A stretch of DNA of 20,200 nucleotides from Planctomycetaceae bacterium UBA4732 (GTDB taxonomy: Bacteria; Planctomycetota; Planctomycetia; Gemmatales; Gemmataceae): the NCBI GenBank assembly GCA_002404095.1, contig DHJA01000247.1:1135-21334 (forward strand), given 5' to 3'. Position numbers and translations under genes: made by a program. Numbering within the stretch: the stretch's first letter is position 1; each line of letters starts with the position of its first letter. A model generated the notes under the pieces. It saw only the letters and a program-made list of their open reading frames with translations. It did not search any database and was not told the origin of the DNA. Positions 16,133-20,200 of this stretch are shown in pieces.

Positions 16133-16594
16133 CTATGCGCGGTACGACTTCAAGATGTCTTTCCGACTCACGTCCACGACGAAACTTCCCGCCAACGCTT
16201 CCCGGCCTAAGATCATAGGAAAACGCATGGCCGCTCGGCTGGTGATCGTAAGGCGGATGCGTTTCCGCACCGGCCCGAGACGAATCGTCGTCTCGATCAT
16301 CGGCCGTTCCTCGCGATGGCCGCCGGTGCTGGTTACATGAACCATTCGCACCACCGGCGCCTCGATAACGGCCGTCTTTTCGGGCCGACGCCGGTTCAGA
16401 GCCAGCCGTAGACGCACCATTCGCCGGCCGTCCACCTCCACCAATTCGTAGCCGGATGCGCCAAGCGCCGAGGTACAAGCCCCGGTGTCGATTTTGACCC
16501 GGACGCGCTTCAATCCCCAGTCAGGGAAATCAAGACGTTCCTTCCACCCGATCGGAAGGAGTGGCGTCGTCGCTTCGGAAGGCTCCGGCCTCAT
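16133..16594 (-). CDS. rimB: RimB-like retropepsin-fold protease (ATP-dependent zinc protease family)
   Basis: 153 residues from the ATG at 16594. Start choice: the domain needs [16 protein letters not shown], and no other start codon lies between; an earlier ATG (16648) adds only a basic leader. The active-site motif is [14 protein letters not shown] (DTGA at 36-39), as in aspartic retropepsins, with [11 protein letters not shown] (125-134) as the second family mark. Such proteins (COG4067) are encoded beside RimK-like ligases, e.g. the rimABK operon of Pseudomonas, where RimB trims what RimK adds. The gene overlaps the end of the upstream TPR gene by 65 bp and is followed 14 bp later by rimK, so the three are one unit. 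The name 'zinc protease' is historical and the enzyme class is not certain from sequence. Confidence 0.85.
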   Translation of the reverse strand: MRPEPSEATTPLLPIGWKERLDFPDWGLKRVRVKIDTGACTSALGASGYELVEVDGRRMVRLRLALNRRRPEKTAVIEAPVVRMVHVTSTGGHREERPMIETTIRLGPVRKRIRLTITSRAAMRFPMILGREALAGSFVVDVSRKDILKSYRA

Positions 16595-17828
16595 GAACGG
16601 CTGGCTCCGTGGGTTGCGAAGGGACAATCGGGGCGCCGGACGCCGCATGTCGCCGGCGCCGCCATTCCATCCATTGCAGAGCGCCCAAGACGGCGACGAT
16701 CACGCCGGCCGCGAAGCCGACAAAGATCGGCTGCCAATCCAATCGCCAGCCGCGCGGCAGCGGTCGAGTCGGCGAGTCGTCCGTCCGCGTCGAGGCGAAT
16801 GCTTGCATGACCACGGCCATGCCGGTTTCATTGGCCAAGGCGCCGCCGCCAGGCGGCAGCAGCAGCCCGCGCGGCGAGATTTCCAACAGGAAAAGTTTAC
16901 AGTCTCTTTGAAATCGGGCGGTATCGTTTCCGTACACGGCTATCAAAGCGTTCGCAACGTCCACCGACTCCTTGAGAGTGCGGCGATGCTCCTTGAACTC
17001 TCGGACCCCGTTCAAGTTCTTGTTGGATAACTCATCGAAAACCTTCACCGCCTCCGGGACGAGGCCGATCGAGTTCATAATTTCGCCAAGCTGCCAGTAC
17101 AAACGGTCGTCGTTGGGGAACCAGACGAGGAGCTGCGACACAATAGCATAGGCGTCCGGAGGTAAATCGCCCCATAGCTTCCACGGCAGTTCCTGCGCTT
17201 GATAATCGCCTCCGCCGGCGCGCGGCTTATCGAAGAGAATGTCCATTTTGTCCCACGGCCGGTTCGGTTGATTATATAGCCTTTCGTTGGCGTCGCGTTC
17301 GGCCAGACGGAATTGCAGCAGCTTCAGGTAATAACCTTCCACCCGACGATACCAAACCAGTTCGACGCTATTCCAGCCCGGTTGAATCGACGGCCACGCG
17401 GCCAGCGCCTGCCCCTCATACGCCACGGCCTGGCGCAGTTCGTTCAAGGCTTGATACGTGGCGGCGAGGTTGGCTCTCACAAGGAAATGGTTCTGGTCGG
17501 CTTCGCGCAGCACACGCAGGGCGTCGTTCGGCCGGTTCATGCGCAGGTAGCAGGCGCCGAGATTCACGCGCTCGATGGTGGTGAGATCCTGCGCCGTCTT
17601 CCGCTCCAGCTTGGCCGCCTGCACTTCATAGGGACCGGGTTGGTTCAGAACGGGCGGCAGCGCCACCTTGCGTAAGGGACCGAGAATCAGCTGCATTTGC
17701 TCATGCAAGTACGGCAATGGCGGCAGATGCTGCGGCAGCGGGTCGTCGAGATTGTACACGCCGGCTCGGACGAACCCGGCCAGGAGTCCGACTGCGAGAG
17801 TCGCGAGGACTATCCGGATGTGATTCAT
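16530..17828 (-). CDS. TPR-containing membrane protein with signal peptide
   Basis: 432 residues; ATG at 17828 with GGGGAAGG just upstream. Signal sequence 1-22 (cut near FVRA-GV). Residues about 75-170 are TPR helices (LTTIERVNLGACYLRMNRPN, LVRANLAATYQALNELRQAV), a further repeat follows near RLYWQLGEIMNSIGLVPEAV. A C-terminal transmembrane helix (about 367-386, IFVGFAAGVIVAVLGALQWM) ends in a basic RRRR stop signal and a 40-residue cytoplasmic tail. So most of the protein faces the outside of the cytoplasmic membrane. This architecture is frequent in planctomycetes; its function is unknown. Its 3' end overlaps the RimB-like gene, placing it in the same transcription unit as the RimK pathway. 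Confidence 0.82.
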   Translation of the reverse strand: MNHIRIVLATLAVGLLAGFVRAGVYNLDDPLPQHLPPLPYLHEQMQLILGPLRKVALPPVLNQPGPYEVQAAKLERKTAQDLTTIERVNLGACYLRMNRPNDALRVLREADQNHFLVRANLAATYQALNELRQAVAYEGQALAAWPSIQPGWNSVELVWYRRVEGYYLKLLQFRLAERDANERLYNQPNRPWDKMDILFDKPRAGGGDYQAQELPWKLWGDLPPDAYAIVSQLLVWFPNDDRLYWQLGEIMNSIGLVPEAVKVFDELSNKNLNGVREFKEHRRTLKESVDVANALIAVYGNDTARFQRDCKLFLLEISPRGLLLPPGGGALANETGMAVVMQAFASTRTDDSPTRPLPRGWRLDWQPIFVGFAAGVIVAVLGALQWMEWRRRRHAASGAPIVPSQPTEPAVHEAGAFRSDDATPSDRVEGTS

Positions 17829-17920
17829 CGCCTTCCCCTCGCTTCCTGCCGCCCGGTGGTCGAGGCGTCAACTTTGGTATTATACGGATGGGAGGGCGAA
17901 ACGCCTCTGGAGCGGAACCC

Positions 17921-17951
17921 TATATGTCCTATAAGACCTATAGGACATATA
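17921..17951. repeat. 13-bp palindrome in the upstream region of the zinc-ribbon gene
   Basis: TATATGTCCTATA (17921-17933) and TATAGGACATATA (17939-17951) are exact reverse complements around five bases; TATAAGAC is also repeated inside. It lies between the divergent TPR gene (start 17828) and the zinc-ribbon gene (start 17983), so it may be an operator or a planctomycete TATAGGAC-type dispersed repeat. Confidence 0.75.
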
Positions 17952-17982
17952 AGACAGATTCTCAGAGCGCCGGAGACGCGGC

Positions 17983-19098
17983 ATGAGCAATCCCATTGTC
18001 TGCAACGGTTGCGGCGGCCGCCTGGCCGTTCCGGACGACTACGCGCGCAACAAGATGCAGTGTCCCGACTGTGGCGTCATGTGCGTGATTCCGCCGCGAC
18101 CGGCCGCCAAGAAAAAGGCGCCGCCGCCGCCGCCAGCGGCTGAAGAACCGCGCTTCGAGGACGATGAACCCGCCGCGCCTACTACGTTCGCCGAGGCGCC
18201 CGCACCCTCGCGCAAGGGACTGGTAATGTGTCGCAAGTGTGGCGAACTAGTTCGCCCGCCCGCCCGCAAGCCCGGCAGACGAGGCAAGTGTCCAGTCTGC
18301 GGTGCGGTTTGGCCGGAACTTGTCGCGCGCGCCAAAACGGCGGCGGCGGCGCCGATCCCGCCGCCGCCCGACGAATTCGCCGGCGCCACCATCGACGAAG
18401 ACCCTGATTCCGGCAATCCCTATGGCACTGCCGACACCGGCGCGCGCCGGTGTCCCGGTTGCACCGAGCAGTTGGCGCCGGGCGTCGCGGTCTGCGTCCG
18501 TTGCGGTTTCGACTTGCGCGCCGGCCGGAAGGTTGTCAAGGAATATCAACGTTGGGATCAATCCTGGGACTGTGGTATGTCGCTACAGCTGCGCGTGATA
18601 TTGTTCCTGGTCTGTCAGGCCGCCGCCCTCACCGCCTTCGCCCTCGGATTCGCCGTACTCAACAACCCAATCCGTGAAATGATTGCGACTTTCGTGTTCA
18701 CATGGATGACTTATACCATGATGACCGGCTTTCTCCTGGGCACTTACGAACACATTCACTTGAAGCGCCATAAGTCGGGCAAGATTGATCTAACAAAGAC
18801 ATGGCGAATCGGTTTTGTCCGCTTTCCGTCGCATGAGATTGATTTACGCTCTCGTTTCGGCGTCATCTGCGGGGCGGACGAATATGCCAAGCTGTGGGAT
18901 TGGCTTATGCTCTTCGTCCTGTTTGGGTCCGGGATCGTTCCCGCCGTGATTTTCTGGTATTTCGCGATCCATAAAACCAAGTATTTCGTCGGACTATGCG
19001 GCGAGCATGAAAGTCTGGAGGAAAAGATCTATCGCGGATGGGACAGGGAGCAAATGCTGGAGATTCAGCAGACCCTGCGCGACGCGCTGAAGGCCTAG
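17983..19098 (+). CDS. Membrane protein with three zinc ribbons
   Basis: 371 residues; ATG at 17983 with a GGAG about nine bases upstream. Three CxxC-pair zinc ribbons: C7/C10 with C27/C30, C83/C86 with C103/C106, and C157/C160 with C171/C174, joined by Pro/Ala-rich linkers. About 203-225 and 232-253 are two transmembrane helices, and 307-329 a third; the rest is polar with a C-terminal amphipathic helix (LEIQQTLRDALKA). Zinc-ribbon-plus-membrane proteins of this type are common in planctomycetes; their role is unknown, perhaps protein or RNA binding at the membrane. The TAG stop lies inside the terminal repeat of the 19095-19254 element, so the C-terminal end may have been changed by that insertion. 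Confidence 0.82.
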   Translation: MSNPIVCNGCGGRLAVPDDYARNKMQCPDCGVMCVIPPRPAAKKKAPPPPPAAEEPRFEDDEPAAPTTFAEAPAPSRKGLVMCRKCGELVRPPARKPGRRGKCPVCGAVWPELVARAKTAAAAPIPPPPDEFAGATIDEDPDSGNPYGTADTGARRCPGCTEQLAPGVAVCVRCGFDLRAGRKVVKEYQRWDQSWDCGMSLQLRVILFLVCQAAALTAFALGFAVLNNPIREMIATFVFTWMTYTMMTGFLLGTYEHIHLKRHKSGKIDLTKTWRIGFVRFPSHEIDLRSRFGVICGADEYAKLWDWLMLFVLFGSGIVPAVIFWYFAIHKTKYFVGLCGEHESLEEKIYRGWDREQMLEIQQTLRDALKA

Positions 19099-19254
19099 TG
19101 GTTCGTCACGGCTTATTCTTCGGGTGAGGCGCTTTTCGTTTAACCCGTAGCCGGAGGCGAGGGTGGCCAGCGTCCGTCAGCACGCTCCCGCCCTCGCCCT
19201 CGCCTTCGGCTACGGGTTAAACGATCCTAAAGTTGAACGGTGACGACCCACTAG
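19095..19254. mobile_element. MITE-like element, 160 bp
   Basis: Terminal inverted repeats CTAGTGGTTCGTCAC (19095-19109) and GTGACGACCCACTAG (19240-19254) match at 14 of 15 bases. Inside are longer inverted repeats, 19137-19163 and 19197-19223 (27 bases, one G-T pair), around a 33-base centre. AGGC lies directly on both sides (19091-19094 and 19255-19258) and could be a target duplication; CTAG at both ends is an alternative. No coding capacity; the mobilising transposase would be elsewhere. The left end overlaps the stop codon of the zinc-ribbon gene. Confidence 0.7.
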
Positions 19255-19335
19255 AGGCGGCGACGAGGCATTGTCAGTAGGTTTTGGGGCGCCTACACTT
19301 TAAGGAGGGGAACCGCCCACGATAGAGGAGCCGTC

Positions 19336-20154
19336 ATGCGACGCCTATTGGTCTATCTGCCGTTGTGTCTAGTGACGGCGCCGGGCAGCTCGCCGAGCGC
19401 CCCGCCGGTCGCCGACCCTGCGTTCGCGCGGCCGGCCGACGACGGCAAGCCGTTGCCTACCGAGGCGCAAATGAAGCGCCTGGCGGAAACCGACCCCATC
19501 GCGTTCCTCGAAACCTGCATCCGTCGATACGACCGTGAGGTCAAAGGCTACCGCTGCACTTTGCACAAACAGGAGCGGCTCGAAGGGAAACTCCAGCCCT
19601 CCGAGGTGATGGACGTTCAGTTCCGTGAAGAGCCGTTTAGCGTACTGCTCGACTGGCGCGAAGGGGCGCGGATGGCCAAAAAGACGCTCTACGCCAAAGG
19701 CGAAAATAAGGATAGAGTATTGGTGAAACCGGCCGGCCTGCTGGCCATCGCCGGGGTCGTCGAGCGCGACCCAAACGGCGAAGACGCTCGCAAGGGGAGC
19801 CGGGTGCCGATCACCGACTTCGGCATCGAGATTGGAACCGAACACACTTTAGGAAGCTGGAAGAAAGCTCTAGCGCAGAACGCGCTGCACGTCGAGTATC
19901 TGGGCGAGATGAAAGTGAAGGAAGCCGGCGACCGTATGTGCTGGAAGCTCCGGCGCACCCGTTTCAAGGCGCCGGAGGACATCGACGGCGTGACCGATCT
20001 GACGATCTACGTGGACAAGGCAACGTGGTTGCAGGTGGGTTCCACGCTCAAGAGCGCCGACGGTCAACTGCTTGGCGAATACTTCTTCCGCGATATTGAA
20101 CTGAATCCGGAGTTCAAGCCAGGTACGTTCACGCGCGAGGCGGTGGGTCGCTAA
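19336..20154 (+). CDS. Secreted DUF1571-like protein
   Basis: 272 residues; ATG at 19336 with a GAGGAG about ten bases upstream. A signal sequence (MRRLLVYLPLCLVTAPGSS) is followed by a low-complexity Pro/Ala stretch. The domain (about 50-268) reads IAFLETCIRRYDREVKGYRC, then TLHKQERLEGKL, VQFREEPFSVLLDWREG and TIYVDKATWLQVGS, which fits DUF1571 proteins of planctomycetes; they have no established function, and a LolA-like fold is possible. No catalytic motif is seen. It lies 81 bp after the MITE-like element. Confidence 0.82.
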   Translation: MRRLLVYLPLCLVTAPGSSPSAPPVADPAFARPADDGKPLPTEAQMKRLAETDPIAFLETCIRRYDREVKGYRCTLHKQERLEGKLQPSEVMDVQFREEPFSVLLDWREGARMAKKTLYAKGENKDRVLVKPAGLLAIAGVVERDPNGEDARKGSRVPITDFGIEIGTEHTLGSWKKALAQNALHVEYLGEMKVKEAGDRMCWKLRRTRFKAPEDIDGVTDLTIYVDKATWLQVGSTLKSADGQLLGEYFFRDIELNPEFKPGTFTREAVGR

Positions 20155-20179
20155 GAGTCTGTCCCATAAGCCATCGAAA

Positions 20180-20198
20180 CACGGCTGACACAGCCGTG
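20180..20198. terminator. Hairpin near the window end
   Basis: CACGGCTG (20180-20187) pairs with CAGCCGTG (20191-20198) around three bases, 26 bp after the DUF1571-like stop. It fits a terminator by position, but the window ends before any T-run could be seen. Confidence 0.5.
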
Positions 20199-20200
20199 GC

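Noticed and set aside
16133..16648. Upstream ATG (16648) for the RimB-like gene
   Set aside because: It adds 18 basic residues lying deeper inside the upstream gene; the ATG at 16594 fits the family length and has a GGAG upstream.
1..20200. CRISPR array, tRNA or rRNA genes
   Set aside because: No regularly spaced repeats and no tRNA- or rRNA-like segments were seen on reading the window.

Overview
The window looks like a chromosomal segment of a GC-rich planctomycete, probably of the Gemmata/Gemmataceae type. This is inferred from gene content, not from a marker gene. It has an ECF sigma factor carrying its own membrane anchor and C-terminal domain, a secreted dehydrogenase-like propeller fused to HEAT repeats, secreted PA14-like/PKD/TPR and HEAT proteins, a zinc-ribbon membrane protein, a DUF1571-like protein, an Uma2-family nuclease plus an Uma2 fragment, and palindromic intergenic repeats.

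Layout. 1-1150: the 3' part of a decayed group II intron. Its reverse transcriptase/maturase is broken by two frameshifts, and domain V and domain VI hairpins follow it. Next to it, on the other strand, is an N-terminal stub of an Uma2 gene. 1403-2857: the ECF sigma factor, followed by a perfect 25-bp inverted repeat. 3054-8235: three same-strand genes with gaps of 26 and 8 bp, all with signal peptides (propeller-HEAT, DUF2341/PA14/PKD/TPR, carbohydrate-binding-like). They form a likely operon for export of a cell-surface or periplasmic set. 8236-8872: no intact gene, only a C-terminal fragment of an integron-type tyrosine recombinase. 8873-10168: secreted HEAT-repeat protein, convergent with metG (10249-11826, minus). 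11968-12567: Uma2 family protein, divergent from metG. 12783-13666: two small membrane proteins of unknown function joined by an ATGA overlap and closed by a strong terminator.

The minus-strand block 13759-17828 holds a secreted vanadium-haloperoxidase-like enzyme and, upstream of it, a compact set: TPR membrane protein, retropepsin-like protease, and a RimK-type ATP-grasp ligase. The last two probably add and process amino-acid tails on a protein target. 17983-19098: a three-zinc-ribbon membrane protein. Its stop codon lies inside the terminal repeat of a 160-bp MITE-like element. 19336-20154: a secreted DUF1571-like protein.

Most of the window is ordinary host chromosome. The most notable points are the decayed intron beside an Uma2 stub, the recombinase remnant, the MITE-like element fused to a gene end, the nested palindrome at 2906-2967, the RimK/retropepsin/TPR cluster, and the unrecognised two-gene membrane module. 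I did not find a clear novel defence or catalytic system; the membrane pair and the TPR-RimB-RimK linkage are the best candidates for new biology.
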